From an uncultured Oscillibacter sp. (lineage in GTDB: Bacteria > Bacillota > Clostridia > Oscillospirales > Oscillospiraceae), in NCBI GenBank assembly GCA_910578935.1, contig CAJTSM010000006.1, positions 62,001-126,000 of the forward strand: a stretch of DNA of 64,000 nt. Reading direction: 5' to 3'. The position numbers and the translations under genes are program-made. Below the pieces are notes generated by a model. It was given only the letters and a program-made list of their open reading frames with translations. It had not been told where the DNA came from and did no database searches. Below, in pieces: positions 55,809 to 64,000 of this stretch. Position 1 is the first letter of the stretch. Each line of letters opens with the position of its first letter.

Positions 55809-58718
55809 TCACTCCTGTTCGTCCAGGGCGGCGAAGAGGCTCCGCAGACGGATGCGCACCGCGCCCAGGTTGGTGATCTCGTCAATTTTCAGCTCTGTGT
55901 ACAGTTTTCCACCGGCCTGCAAAATGGCCTGGGTTTCATCGGTGGTGATGGCGTCCACGCCGCAGCCGAAGCTGACCAGCTGCACCAGGTCGCAGTCCCG
56001 GTGTTCCACACAGTATTTGGCGGCGGCATAAAGCCGGGAGTGGTAGGTCCACTGGTTCAAAACCGTGGTGGGGAATTTGTCCACCAGGCCGGAGACGGAA
56101 TCCTCCGTCACCACCGCCGCGCCAAAACGGGTGATAAGCGTGTCGATGCCGTGGTTGACTTCCGGGTCCACGTGGTAGGGCCGTCCGGCCAAGACGATAA
56201 TCCGCCTCCCCTCGGCACGGGCCTGTTCCATGATCCGGGCCCCTTCTTTTCGGACCTGGGCCATATGGTGGGCATACCCGGCATAGGCGGCGTCGCTGGC
56301 CTCCCGGACTTCCGGTTTGGAGATGTCCGGAAAATGCCGCCGGAGGACGCCATAGATTTTCTTGGTGAAGTCTTTGGGCCGGTGGAGGCCCACGTAATCG
56401 TAAATAAATGGGATTTCTTTGATCTCCGGGCAGTTCCCGGCGATGACCTCCGGGTAATAGGCCACCACGGGGCAGTTGTAATGGTTATCCCCCAGGCCCT
56501 CGTCAATGTTATAGGTCATGCAGGGGTAGAAAATGGCGTCCAGGTCCAGATGGCTGAGAAATTGAATATGCCCATGAGCCAGCTTCGCCGGGAAGCAGGC
56601 GGTGTCACTGGGGATGGTGGCCTGACCCTTTAAGTACAGGTCCCGGCTGCTGAAGGGACTGTGGTACACCGCGAAGCCCAGCTTGGTGAAGAAGGCGTGC
56701 CAGAAGGGAAGAAGCTCCCACATGTTGAGGCACAGCGGAATTCCGATCTTACCCCGCTTCCCGGGGACAGGCTTGCAGCTTAATATCAGCTTCCGCTTAT
56801 AGGCGTACAGGTTCCGTTCGCCGGTGTCGGCCCTGCCGGTGACGGGGCGGTCGCAGCGGTTGCCGCTGATAAACGTTTCGTTCCCCGCGAAGGTGTTGAC
56901 GGTGAGCTGGCAGTTGTTGCCGCAGAGGCCGCAGGTCCGGCTCTCCGTCTCCTGAGTGAAATTCTCCAGGGCCTCCCGGTCCAGCAGGGTGCTGGTCTGC
57001 CCGGGAGCGGTTTTGCTCCGGCCATAGAGAGCCGCGCCGAAGGCCCCCATCAGCCCGGCGATGTCCGGGCGGATGACCTCCACCCCCATCTCTTTTTCAA
57101 AAGCCCGGAGTACGGCCTCATTGTAGAACGTGCCCCCCTGGACCACCACGTTCCGGCCCAGCTCCTCGGGACTGGCGGCCCGGATTACCTTGTAGATGGC
57201 GTTTTTCACAACAGAGATGGACAGGCCCGCCGAGATGTTCTCAATGCTGGCCCCGTCCTTCTGGGCCTGCTTCACGCTGGAGTTCATAAAGACGGTGCAG
57301 CGGCTCCCCAGGTCCACAGGCCGGTCCGCGAAGAGGCCCAGTTTTGCAAAGTCCTCCACGTCGTGACCCAGGGCCTGGGCAAAGGTCTGGAGAAAACTTC
57401 CGCAGCCGGAGGAACAGGCTTCGTTGAGGAAGATGTTGCTGATGGCCCCGTCCTCAATTTTAAAGCACTTCATGTCCTGTCCGCCGATGTCAATGATAAA
57501 GTCCACATTGGGCAGGAAGTGCCGGGCGGCGGTGAAGTGGGCCACGGTTTCCACCACGCCGTAATCGCCGTGGAAGGCGTTCTTTGCCAAGTCTTCACCG
57601 TAACCGGTGGTGGTGACGGAGGCTACATGAAGGGCCGGGTGCTCCGCATAAAGCCGCTGGAGCACGCCCCGGATCAAGGGCACAGGATTACCAAGATTGG
57701 GCCGGTAGTCGGTAAACAGCAGCCGGGCCTCCTGGTCGATGACGGCCACCTTGACGGTGGTGGACCCGGAGTCGACGCCGATGTGGACCGGGGCGGCATA
57801 GTCCGGGCCAAAGGGGGCCCGGTCAACCCGGGCCCTGGCGTGGCGGGCCTGGAACGCCTCATACTCCTCCCGGGTTTCAAACAGGGGCGGCTGGCTCCGG
57901 TAGGTTTCGGAGGCTCCCCGCTCCCGAAGGCGGTCCGCCACGTCTTTCAAATCAAAGCTCTGGTCGGCGTAAAAGGCCGCCCCCAGGGCCACGAACAGCA
58001 AACTGTTCTCCGGGCAGGTCCCGGCGACTCCCAGGGTTTTGTCAAAGCTGTCCCGAAGGCATTTCGAAAAGGTCAGCGGTCCGCCCAAATACAGGACGTT
58101 TCCCCTGATCGGCCGCCCCTGGGCCAGGCCCGCGATGGTCTGGTTCACCACCGCCTGGTAGATGCTGGCGGCGATGTCCGTGGCTTTTGCCCCCTGGTTG
58201 ATGAGGGGCTGCACGTCGCTCTTGGCGAAGACGCCGCAGCGGGAAGCGATGGTGTAGGTTTTTTCCGCCTCTAAGGCGGCCACGTCCATCTCATCGGCGG
58301 TCATTTTTAAAAGGGTCGCCATCTGGTCGATAAAGGCCCCGGTACCCCCTGCGCAGGAGCCGTTCATCCGGACTTCCATGCCGCCGGTGAGAAAGAGAAT
58401 CTTGGCGTCTTCGCCCCCCAGCTCAATCACCACGTCGGTGCCCGGGACCAGCCGCCCAGCGGCCACCCTGGTGGCGAAAACCTCCTGCACAAAGGGCACG
58501 CCCACGCTCTCCGCCATGCCCATTCCGGCGGAGCCGGAGATAGCCAGCTCCGCCCTTCCGGACGGGACATACTGCCCGGCCACCCGGCGGAGCAGTTCCT
58601 CCGACTTCTCCGGAATGTGGCTGAAGTGCCGCTCGTAGGTGCTGTAAACGATGTTGTCCGCGCCGTCCAGCACCACGCATTTGATGGTGGTGGACCCCAC
58701 GTCAAGACCGATCTTCAA
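55809..58718 (-). CDS. Acyl-CoA dehydratase activase (double ASKHA) with DUF2229
   Basis: The 969-residue ATP-dependent electron donor of the HgdC/BadF/BadG type. It has two activase domains: the first (about 1-260) with GLDVGSTTIKCVVLD, SCAGGTGAFIDQMA and SRCGVFAKSDVQ; the second (about 315-570) with GVDSGSTTVKVAVID, ACSSGCGSFLQTFA and SRCTVFMNSSV. The Cys residues hold the bridging 4Fe-4S cluster in known enzymes. The C-terminal part is DUF2229-like (CLNMWELLPFWHAFFTKLGF, DTACFPAKLAHGH). Usually the dehydratase-like part is fused on; here it is split to the next gene. Function in anaerobic radical or acyl-CoA chemistry is inferred. Confidence 0.9.
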   Translation of the reverse strand: MKIGLDVGSTTIKCVVLDGADNIVYSTYERHFSHIPEKSEELLRRVAGQYVPSGRAELAISGSAGMGMAESVGVPFVQEVFATRVAAGRLVPGTDVVIELGGEDAKILFLTGGMEVRMNGSCAGGTGAFIDQMATLLKMTADEMDVAALEAEKTYTIASRCGVFAKSDVQPLINQGAKATDIAASIYQAVVNQTIAGLAQGRPIRGNVLYLGGPLTFSKCLRDSFDKTLGVAGTCPENSLLFVALGAAFYADQSFDLKDVADRLRERGASETYRSQPPLFETREEYEAFQARHARARVDRAPFGPDYAAPVHIGVDSGSTTVKVAVIDQEARLLFTDYRPNLGNPVPLIRGVLQRLYAEHPALHVASVTTTGYGEDLAKNAFHGDYGVVETVAHFTAARHFLPNVDFIIDIGGQDMKCFKIEDGAISNIFLNEACSSGCGSFLQTFAQALGHDVEDFAKLGLFADRPVDLGSRCTVFMNSSVKQAQKDGASIENISAGLSISVVKNAIYKVIRAASPEELGRNVVVQGGTFYNEAVLRAFEKEMGVEVIRPDIAGLMGAFGAALYGRSKTAPGQTSTLLDREALENFTQETESRTCGLCGNNCQLTVNTFAGNETFISGNRCDRPVTGRADTGERNLYAYKRKLILSCKPVPGKRGKIGIPLCLNMWELLPFWHAFFTKLGFAVYHSPFSSRDLYLKGQATIPSDTACFPAKLAHGHIQFLSHLDLDAIFYPCMTYNIDEGLGDNHYNCPVVAYYPEVIAGNCPEIKEIPFIYDYVGLHRPKDFTKKIYGVLRRHFPDISKPEVREASDAAYAGYAHHMAQVRKEGARIMEQARAEGRRIIVLAGRPYHVDPEVNHGIDTLITRFGAAVVTEDSVSGLVDKFPTTVLNQWTYHSRLYAAAKYCVEHRDCDLVQLVSFGCGVDAITTDETQAILQAGGKLYTELKIDEITNLGAVRIRLRSLFAALDEQE

Positions 58719-58880
58719 GCCCCGCTCCTCCTTTAAGTAAACGATTACCCGCCGGTATTCCGGCAGGAATCATAAAGATATCATATCGTTGGTATCATAC
58801 ACGCTTTCGACGGGATTTGCAATCGGGAATCCCTTGAAAAACTGTAAAGAACCTGTTAAAAATGGCCGGGGCCCCCGGGC

Positions 58881-58909
58881 TTGCCTATTTCCATAGGACG
58901 TGCTATACT
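58881..58909 (+). promoter_or_regulatory. Promoter of queH
   Basis: TTGCCT (58881-58886), 17-base spacer, TATACT (58904-58909), 34 bases before the start. Confidence 0.75.
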
Positions 58910-58943
58910 CATTCTATTCAACACGGAAGGAAGGCATGACCAT

Positions 58944-59510
58944 ATGAGCACCGTTCTTCTCCACTGCTGCTGCGCCCCCTGCTCCTTAAGCTGCATCGAC
59001 CCCCTCCGGGCCGAACGCATCGAGCCGGTGGCCTTCTGGTATAACCCCAATATCCACCCTTGGAAGGAGTACCAGGCCCGGCGGGACTGCCTTTTGAAAT
59101 ACGCCTCCGCCACCGGCATGGAGGTGCGGGTACGGGAGGATTACGGTTTAAAGGAGTTCTGCCGCCAGGTGGCGGGGGACGTGGATCATCGCTGCGCCTA
59201 CTGCTATGGGCGCCGGCTTGAGGGGACGGCGAAGTACGCCGCGGAGCACGGGTTTTCCGCCTTCACCACCACATTGCTGGCCAGTCTCTACCAGGACCAC
59301 GAGGGCATCGTTCAGGCGGCGCAGCGGTACGCGGCACAGTACGGCGTGGAGTTTTTGTACCGGGATTTCCGGCCGAATTTCCGGGAGGGAAACCGCCGGG
59401 CCCGGGAGCTGGGGTTCTATATGCAGAAGTACTGCGGCTGCGTCTTCTCTGAGCAGGACCGGTATCAAAAACAGATCGACCGGGACAGTACCCGGTTTGC
59501 AGAGGACTGA
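58944..59510 (+). CDS. queH: Epoxyqueuosine reductase QueH
   Basis: Reduces epoxyqueuosine to queuosine in tRNA, the non-QueG route. The 188-residue protein has the QueH motifs VLLHCCCAPCSLSCID (tri-Cys and next Cys), FWYNPNIHPWKEY, CAYCYGRRL and KYCGCVFSEQDRY, with Cys ligands of the Fe-S cluster. It does not resemble cobalamin-dependent QueG. The ATG follows GGAAGGAAGGCATGACCAT; 21 upstream codons overlap the promoter. Monocistronic with a hairpin terminator after it. Confidence 0.95.
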   Translation: MSTVLLHCCCAPCSLSCIDPLRAERIEPVAFWYNPNIHPWKEYQARRDCLLKYASATGMEVRVREDYGLKEFCRQVAGDVDHRCAYCYGRRLEGTAKYAAEHGFSAFTTTLLASLYQDHEGIVQAAQRYAAQYGVEFLYRDFRPNFREGNRRARELGFYMQKYCGCVFSEQDRYQKQIDRDSTRFAED

Positions 59511-59511
59511 C

Positions 59512-59547
59512 AAAAAGAGTGGGAGCCTTACTGCTCCCACTCTTTTT
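59512..59547. terminator. Bidirectional terminator between queH and the small minus-strand gene
   Basis: AAAAAGAGTGGGAGC / GCTCCCACTCTTTTT with loop CTTACT. The stop codon of the minus-strand gene lies in the loop. Confidence 0.88.
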
Positions 59548-59800
59548 CGAACATTCTCTCGGCCAGCGTCCGCAAAACTTTCTTGGCGTGCCTCTCCGAC
59601 TCCGTCGGCCCCAGCTTCATATAACGGCGGCGGGTGAACTCTGTGTTTGCACAAAACAGAAGGTCAAAAATCATTTGGCGGGGCTCCTCCCCGCTTTGCA
59701 GCTCCGCCTCCGCCGCCGAAGCCCAGGCGCACATGCGCTTTTCAAAGGCGCGGTAATCCTCCCTGGCCATGTTTTCCAGGCTCTCCTGACTAAAACGCAT
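59528..59800 (-). CDS. Small hypothetical protein
   Basis: A 90-residue soluble, helical, charged protein (MRFSQESLENMAREDYRAFE..., later RRRYMKLGPTESERHAKKVL) with no recognised family. The ATG is preceded by GGAGGCATGAAAA, a good ribosome binding site, which supports real translation. The last seven codons and the stop lie inside the terminator hairpin shared with queH. It is divergent from the ribbon-helix-helix gene. Function unknown. Confidence 0.7.
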   Translation of the reverse strand: MRFSQESLENMAREDYRAFEKRMCAWASAAEAELQSGEEPRQMIFDLLFCANTEFTRRRYMKLGPTESERHAKKVLRTLAERMFEKEWEQ

Positions 59801-59884
59801 TTTTCATGCCTCCATTCCTCGGGTTTAGTGTACCTCACCGCGGTCCTTCAAAATACACCAGAAAGGGTACCAGAAATTTCTGTG

Positions 59885-59914
59885 TTACTTTTTTATGAAC
59901 CGCTGCTGTATAAT
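59885..59914 (+). promoter_or_regulatory. Promoter of the ribbon-helix-helix gene
   Basis: Clear TATAAT (59909-59914) with a poor -35 (TTACTT, 59885-59890, 18-base spacer), 17 bases before the start codon. Confidence 0.6.
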
Positions 59915-59931
59915 GAGCCTGAGGTGAGGGC

Positions 59932-60099
59932 ATGAAATTCGAGTTAAGGCGACCCCCCGCTAAAGAGGAGGCAATCTACAAGACGCTGTACTTAAAACGT
60001 TCCCTCGCCGAACGTATAGAACAAATCGCCGCTGAAAACAAAACCAGCTTCAACAACGTGGTCATCTCCATGATTGAAAGCTGCCTGAAGGAAGACTAA
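59932..60099 (+). CDS. Ribbon-helix-helix DNA-binding protein
   Basis: A 55-residue protein below usual size limits. MKFELRRPPAKEEAIYKTLY is followed by LKRSLAERIEQIAAENKTSF and NNVVISMIESCLKED. The pattern, a short beta strand (KTLYLKRS) then two helices (AERIEQIAAENK and SFNNVVISMIESCL), is the Arc/CopG ribbon-helix-helix fold. A strong ribosome binding site (GAGGTGAGGG) precedes the ATG and a TATAAT -10 lies upstream. Single-copy regulators of this size often control an adjacent gene or a toxin, but no partner is next to it. Target unknown. Confidence 0.72.
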   Translation: MKFELRRPPAKEEAIYKTLYLKRSLAERIEQIAAENKTSFNNVVISMIESCLKED

Positions 60100-60126
60100 G
60101 GACCGCCCTGACGGGCGGTCCTTTCT
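60098..60126. terminator. Terminator between the ribbon-helix-helix gene and UPF0210 gene
   Basis: Eleven-bp stem AAGGACCGCCC / GGGCGGTCCTT with loop TGAC, overlapping the stop codon; TTTCTCG follows on the plus strand. Confidence 0.82.
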
Positions 60127-60137
60127 CGTTCCGTTTT

Positions 60138-61496
60138 TCAGTTCCGCAGGCTGTGCAGCGGCGCGGGAATCCGTCCTCCCCGGCGGATCAATCCGGCGGA
60201 GGACTCCCGGTGGACCGGCATCACCGGGGCGCTGCCCAAAAGCCCGCCCATCTCGATGGTGCCCCCCACGTCCTTCCCCGGCGCGGGGAGAATGCGCACG
60301 GCGGTGGTTTTGTTGTTCACCATGCCGATGGCCGCTTCGTCGGCGATGATGGCGGCGATGGTTTCCGCCGGGGTGTCCCCGGGAATGGCGATCATGTCCA
60401 GCCCCACGGAGCACACGCAGGTCATGGCCTCCAGCTTGTCAATGCAGAGGGTCCCGGAGCGGGCGGCGGCAATCATGCCTTCGTCTTCGCTGACGGGGAT
60501 AAAGGCCCCGGAGAGGCCTCCCACGCTGGAAGAGGCCATGACGCCGCCCTTTTTCACCGCGTCGTTCAGCATGGCAAGAGCTGCCGTGGTGCCGTGGGCG
60601 CCGCAGACCTCCAGGCCCAGCTCCTCCAGGATGCGGGCCACACTGTCCCCAATGGCGGGGGTGGGAGCCAGGCTCAGGTCCACAATGCCGAAGGGGACCC
60701 CCAGCCTCCGGCTGGCCTCCTGGGCCACCAGCTGGCCCATGCGGGTCACCCGGAAGGCGGTCTTCTTGATGGTTTCCGCCGCCACGTCCAGGGGCTGTCC
60801 CTTGACCGCCTGAAGGGCGTGATGCACCACGCCGGGGCCGGAGACGCCCACGTTGATGACCGTCTCCGCCTCTCCCGGGCCGTGGAAGGCTCCGGCCATG
60901 AAGGGGTTGTCCTCCACGGCGTTGCAGAACACAACCAGCTTGGCGCAGCCCAGGCCGTCCCGGTCTGACGTGGCCGCGGCGGTGTCTTTGATGATCCGGC
61001 CCATGAGAGCCACCGCGTCCATGTTGATCCCCGCCCGGGTGGAGCCCACGTTGACGGAGGAACAGACCAGTTCCGTCCGGGCCAGGGCCTCCGGGATGGA
61101 GCGGATCAGGCGTTCGTCCGCTTTGGTCAGACCCTTCTGGACCAGGGCGGAATAGCCGCCGATGAAGTTTACGCCGCAGCTCTTCGCCGCCCGGTCCAGG
61201 GCCAGGGCGAAGGGCACATAGTCCTCCGTTTCGCTGGCTCCGGCCACCAGGGCCATGGGGGTGACGGAGATCCGCTTGTTGACGATGGGGATGCCGAACT
61301 CGTCCTCAATGTCCTGGCCAGTTTTCACTAATTTTTCGGCGCAGCGGCAGATTTTCTCATAGACCTTCTCACAGGCCCGCACGGGGTCCGGGTCGCAGCA
61401 GGAGAGCAGGGAGATTCCCATGGTGATGGTGCGGATGTCCAGGTGCTGCTGGTCGATCATCTCAATGGTGGAGAGAATTTCCTTTTGATTCAGCAT
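60138..61496 (-). CDS. UPF0210 (PFL-like, DUF711) protein
   Basis: The 452-residue protein belongs to the UPF0210/DUF711 family, distantly related to pyruvate-formate-lyase-like folds but of unknown activity. Family phrases are [63 protein letters not shown] and [23 protein letters not shown]. It follows a small ACT-domain gene by 12 bases; this ACT/UPF0210 pair is conserved across many bacteria and archaea, so the two probably act together in amino-acid-responsive metabolism (inference). AAGGAGGGAACCCT precedes the start. Confidence 0.9.
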   Translation of the reverse strand: MLNQKEILSTIEMIDQQHLDIRTITMGISLLSCCDPDPVRACEKVYEKICRCAEKLVKTGQDIEDEFGIPIVNKRISVTPMALVAGASETEDYVPFALALDRAAKSCGVNFIGGYSALVQKGLTKADERLIRSIPEALARTELVCSSVNVGSTRAGINMDAVALMGRIIKDTAAATSDRDGLGCAKLVVFCNAVEDNPFMAGAFHGPGEAETVINVGVSGPGVVHHALQAVKGQPLDVAAETIKKTAFRVTRMGQLVAQEASRRLGVPFGIVDLSLAPTPAIGDSVARILEELGLEVCGAHGTTAALAMLNDAVKKGGVMASSSVGGLSGAFIPVSEDEGMIAAARSGTLCIDKLEAMTCVCSVGLDMIAIPGDTPAETIAAIIADEAAIGMVNNKTTAVRILPAPGKDVGGTIEMGGLLGSAPVMPVHRESSAGLIRRGGRIPAPLHSLRN

Positions 61497-61508
61497 AGGG
61501 TTCCCTCC

Positions 61509-61778
61509 TTAAATGCTGTGCATGGCGTTGAAGATTTCCTCCCGCTGGATGCGGATGGAAAGACCCATTTCCCCTCCCAGGTCGCTCAGGCCCTTTCCCA
61601 ACTCACCGAAGCTGGCTGTGGACTTGCTGACATCCACTGCCATAACCATGGTAAAGGCCCCCTGGAGAATGGTCTGGGAGATGTCCAGAATGTTGACGTT
61701 GTAGTTTGCCAAGCGGTTGCAGACGGCGGCGATAATGCCCACCCGGTCCTGTCCCAGGACGGTGACAATGGCGTTCAT
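61509..61778 (-). CDS. ACT-domain protein (UPF0237)
   Basis: The 89-residue protein is a single ACT domain: IVTVLGQDRVGIIAAVCNRLANYNVNILDISQT. The GxDxxG-loop is intact. Stand-alone ACT proteins of the UPF0237 group bind small ligands, probably amino acids, and are cotranscribed with UPF0210. CAAAGGAGGAGCACGT precedes the ATG. A terminator lies between it and lysC. Confidence 0.92.
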   Translation of the reverse strand: MNAIVTVLGQDRVGIIAAVCNRLANYNVNILDISQTILQGAFTMVMAVDVSKSTASFGELGKGLSDLGGEMGLSIRIQREEIFNAMHSI

Positions 61779-61796
61779 ACGTGCTCCTCCTTTGTT

Positions 61797-61842
61797 AAAA
61801 AGACAGCCTCCGGCGAGGGGAAGCTCTTTCCCCCCGCCGGAC
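61797..61842 (-). terminator. Terminator after lysC
   Basis: Minus strand TCCGGCG ... CGCCGGA arm with internal pairing GGGGAAAG / CTTCCCC, followed by a U run (CTTTTT) after a few bases. It separates lysC from the ACT/UPF0210 pair. Confidence 0.65.
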
Positions 61843-61849
61843 GCGGAAT

Positions 61850-63061
61850 TTACAGCTCGTCAAAAAATTTGTCGTGGATTGCCCGGACCGCCCGGTTTAC
61901 GTCCATCTCATCCAGCAGGACGGAGACGCGGATCTCGGAGGTGTTGATCATCTGGATGTTAATTCCCGCCTCATAGAGGGCTTCAAACATCTTAGCGGCC
62001 ACGCCGCAGTTGCTCATCAGGCCCACGCCCACGATGGATACCTTGCCAATCTGATCGTCAGACTCGATATGGTCAAAGCGCAGGGCCTCCTTGTGGGCAT
62101 TGAGGATGGATTCCACCTCCTGCTGGTCCTTTTTGTGGATGGTGAAGGTGATGTCCTTGGTGTCCTCCCGGCCGATGGACTGGAGGATCACGTCCACATT
62201 GATGTTATGTTTGCTGAGCAGGTCGAAGACCTGGAAGGCGACGCCGGGGTTGTGCTGGAGCCCCACCAGGGCCACTCGGGCGATGCTGGTATCCTTGGCC
62301 ACGCCGGCGATGTTGGTTTTTTCCACTTTCGTAACCTCCTTGATTTTCGTGCCGGGCTTCCGCTCCAGGCTCGACACCACTTCCAAATTGACCCGGAACT
62401 TTTTCGCCAGCTCCACGCTGCGGTTGTGGAGTACCTGGGCTCCCTGGCTGGCCAGCTCCAGCATTTCGTCATAGGTAATCTCTTCCAGCTTTCGGGCCGT
62501 GGGAACAATCCGGGGGTCCGTGGTGTATACGCCGTCCACGTCTGTGTAAATCTGGCAGAGGTCTGCCCGGAAGGCCGCCGCCAGCGCCACCGCGCTGGTA
62601 TCGGACCCCCCCCGGCCCAGAGTGGTGATGTCGCCGTTGCGGTCCACGCCCTGGAAACCCGTCACGATCACGATCCGGTGCTGATCCAGCTCTGCCTGAA
62701 TGCGCTCGGAGTCGATCCGCTTGATCCGGGCGTCGGAGTGGACGGCGGTGGACTGAATGCCCACCTGCCACGCCGCCAGGGACACGCAGGGCAGTCCCAT
62801 GGCCTCCAGCGCCATAGCGCAGAGGGAGACGGAAATCTGTTCCCCGGTGGTCAGGAGCATATCCATCTCCCGCTTGGAGGCGTTGGGGTTGATTTCCTTC
62901 GCTTTTTCAATCAGGTCGTCGGTGGTGTCTCCCTGGGCGGACAGAACCACAATGACGTCGTTGCCCTTGACATAGGTTTCCGCAATGATCCGGGCGACGT
63001 TTCGAACGCGTTCCGCGTCCTTCACGGAGCTGCCTCCGAATTTCTGCACAATTAAACTCAT
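61850..63061 (-). CDS. lysC: Aspartate kinase
   Basis: Phosphorylates aspartate, the first step toward lysine, threonine, methionine and diaminopimelate for the wall and for dipicolinate. The 403-residue monofunctional enzyme has VQKFGGSSVKDAERV, LTTGEQISVSLCAMAL, TLGRGGSDTSAVALAAAF, VYTTDPRIVP and two C-terminal ACT domains (about 265-340 and 345-403). These ACTs bind the feedback inhibitor in relatives. AAAAGGAAGATAGACTC precedes the ATG. It follows the homoserine dehydrogenase gene by 90 bases. No lysine riboswitch was found in that gap. Confidence 0.96.
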   Translation of the reverse strand: MSLIVQKFGGSSVKDAERVRNVARIIAETYVKGNDVIVVLSAQGDTTDDLIEKAKEINPNASKREMDMLLTTGEQISVSLCAMALEAMGLPCVSLAAWQVGIQSTAVHSDARIKRIDSERIQAELDQHRIVIVTGFQGVDRNGDITTLGRGGSDTSAVALAAAFRADLCQIYTDVDGVYTTDPRIVPTARKLEEITYDEMLELASQGAQVLHNRSVELAKKFRVNLEVVSSLERKPGTKIKEVTKVEKTNIAGVAKDTSIARVALVGLQHNPGVAFQVFDLLSKHNINVDVILQSIGREDTKDITFTIHKKDQQEVESILNAHKEALRFDHIESDDQIGKVSIVGVGLMSNCGVAAKMFEALYEAGINIQMINTSEIRVSVLLDEMDVNRAVRAIHDKFFDEL

Positions 63062-63151
63062 GAGTCTATCTTCCTTTTCCGCTTGAAATCAGGTTGGAAG
63101 GGGGAGAACGTTCTTCCCCGCTCTATTATATGCGGCGGGCGGCGCGCCGGG

Positions 63152-64000
63152 TCAGCCGTCCAGGACCCGCATAAAAGCCAATACGTTGAGGGACCGGGAC
63201 TGCCGCTCCGCTTCCGCCCGGCTGAGGGGCTCGGTCAAAAAGGCGGTTTCGCCGTCTTCGCTGAGAACCTCCACCTGACCAAAGGCCAGGGCCGCGTCGG
63301 TAAGGCTGCCCTCTATACGGAAGTAGTGCCTGGTTTTCAGGGAAGAGGGTTCCTCAAAACCCGCCGGGTCCGCGGACCAGCCGATTTCCTCCCGCCGGGG
63401 GTTGGCCTGGAGGCATTCCATTACATCCGCCACGCAGGCGGAGGCGGTGGGCAGTTCCCCGGCTCCCTTGCCGTAGAACATCACTTCGCCGGTGGCATTG
63501 CCCCGGACCAGGATCGCGTTGAACACATCTTCCACGTTGGCCATGGGATTGTCTTCGGGAATCAGATGGGGGGCGACATACGCCGTCCGCCCGCCGCCGG
63601 GAAGGCGCACCGCCCGGCCCAAGAGCTTAATCCGGTAACCCGCCCGCTGGGCGATCTTTACGTCCCGGAGGCTCAGACGGCTGATGCCCTCCATGGGAAC
63701 CCGCTCCGGGTCGATCTGGCTGCCGAAAGCCAGGTCCCCCAGGATGCAGATCTTCCGCCCGGCGTCAATGCCCTCCACGTCGGCGGTGGGGTCTGCCTCA
63801 GCGTAGCCCTTGGCCTGGGCCTCCCGGAGGGCGTCGGAGAAAAAGGCTCCGGTCCGGACCATACGGGTGAGAATATAGTTGGTGGTCCCGTTTAAGATGC
63901 CGTAGACCTCGTCGATCCGGTTGGCCGCCATGCACTGGGTCAGGGGGTGGAGCACCGGGATGCCCCCGCCCACGCTGGCCTCGAAAAGGTAGCTGACATT
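63152..64000 (-). CDS. hom: Homoserine dehydrogenase (C-terminal part, cut by window edge)
   Basis: Reduces aspartate semialdehyde to homoserine, for threonine and methionine. The frame is open to the window end (63973 is only the first internal ATG; residues NVSYLFEASVGGG continue beyond it). Visible motifs are GGGIPVLHPL, IYGILNGTTNYILT (as EVYGILNGTTNYILTRM), EADPTADVEGIDA, KICILGDLAFG, MFYGKGAGELPTASAC and a C-terminal ACT-like part beginning HYFRIEGSLTDA that ends early. The NAD(P)-binding N-terminus lies outside. It is followed by lysC, so the two probably form one transcript. Confidence 0.95.
   Translation of the reverse strand, partial: NVSYLFEASVGGGIPVLHPLTQCMAANRIDEVYGILNGTTNYILTRMVRTGAFFSDALREAQAKGYAEADPTADVEGIDAGRKICILGDLAFGSQIDPERVPMEGISRLSLRDVKIAQRAGYRIKLLGRAVRLPGGGRTAYVAPHLIPEDNPMANVEDVFNAILVRGNATGEVMFYGKGAGELPTASACVADVMECLQANPRREEIGWSADPAGFEEPSSLKTRHYFRIEGSLTDAALAFGQVEVLSEDGETAFLTEPLSRAEAERQSRSLNVLAFMRVLDG

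Overview
The window comes from a high-GC (about 60 % by eye), spore-forming Gram-positive anaerobe, most likely an Oscillospiraceae-type Clostridia (the Oscillibacter / Flavonifractor / Pseudoflavonifractor neighbourhood). The evidence is dipicolinate synthase (dpaA-dpaB), the 3' piece of an alpha/beta small acid-soluble spore protein gene, an IreB protein, a T-box leader, a fused activase/2-hydroxyacyl-CoA-dehydratase-like pair, QueH, pyruvate phosphate dikinase, strong AGGAGG ribosome binding sites and TTGACA-N17-TATAAT promoters. No rRNA, tRNA or CRISPR array was found. The species call is an inference from gene content only.

Layout. 0.1-10.9 kb: membrane HtrA protease; a minus-strand cluster of a pentapeptide-repeat protein, a HAD phosphatase and a 3-methyladenine glycosylase; an EamA transporter; a tagA-tmk pair; a tiny Cys/Gly/Asn-rich membrane protein; mltG with a U32 tRNA-modification protein; a COG2509-type FAD protein. 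10.9-15.5 kb: an HTH-TM-Ig regulator divergent from an ECF sigma/anti-sigma pair, then an SH3-NlpC/P60 hydrolase, a small conserved protein and ireB. 15.6-21.2 kb: a T-box-controlled operon read leftward, polysaccharide deacetylase - pheS - pheT, with a roughly 585-bp inverted-repeat element lying between pheS and pheT. 21.4-30.6 kb: a secreted transglutaminase-like protein, rplS, an nrdR-ymdB-ybaK-sbcD-like operon, a 165-bp MITE-like element, and an nnr - lipoprotein - mazF - secreted protein group. 30.7-37.9 kb: an HTH membrane regulator, a uridine-kinase-like - GH13 glucosidase - HAD operon, and a membrane-anchored RCC1-repeat protein with a multi-TM partner. 38-40.3 kb: a mobile-element remnant (TnpW-like protein plus large serine recombinase) running directly into the truncated spore-protein gene. 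40.3-46.6 kb: dpaAB, a YjjG-type nucleotidase, cca, murC, a second 165-bp element and a PrdX/ProX-type editing protein. 46.6-47.4 kb: no intact gene. 47.5-58.7 kb: ppdK with a palindromic operator, type II pantothenate kinase, a sugar nucleotidyltransferase, an SGNH hydrolase, a flavin reductase and the split activase/dehydratase pair. 58.9-64 kb: queH, a ribbon-helix-helix protein, the UPF0210/ACT pair, lysC and a homoserine dehydrogenase cut by the window edge.

Themes. Cell-envelope work (htrA, tagA, mltG, murC, NlpC/P60, deacetylase), translation (pheST, rplS, cca, queH, editing deacylases) and sporulation are mixed with small dispersed repeats. Several genes end inside or against such repeats (3' ends near 4847, 26542 and 42735), so the repeats appear to have shaped C-termini and stop codons. 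The most notable non-gene structures are the 165-bp element family, the inverted duplication inside the pheST operon, the spore-protein gene remnant abutting the recombinase, and two clean palindromic operators.
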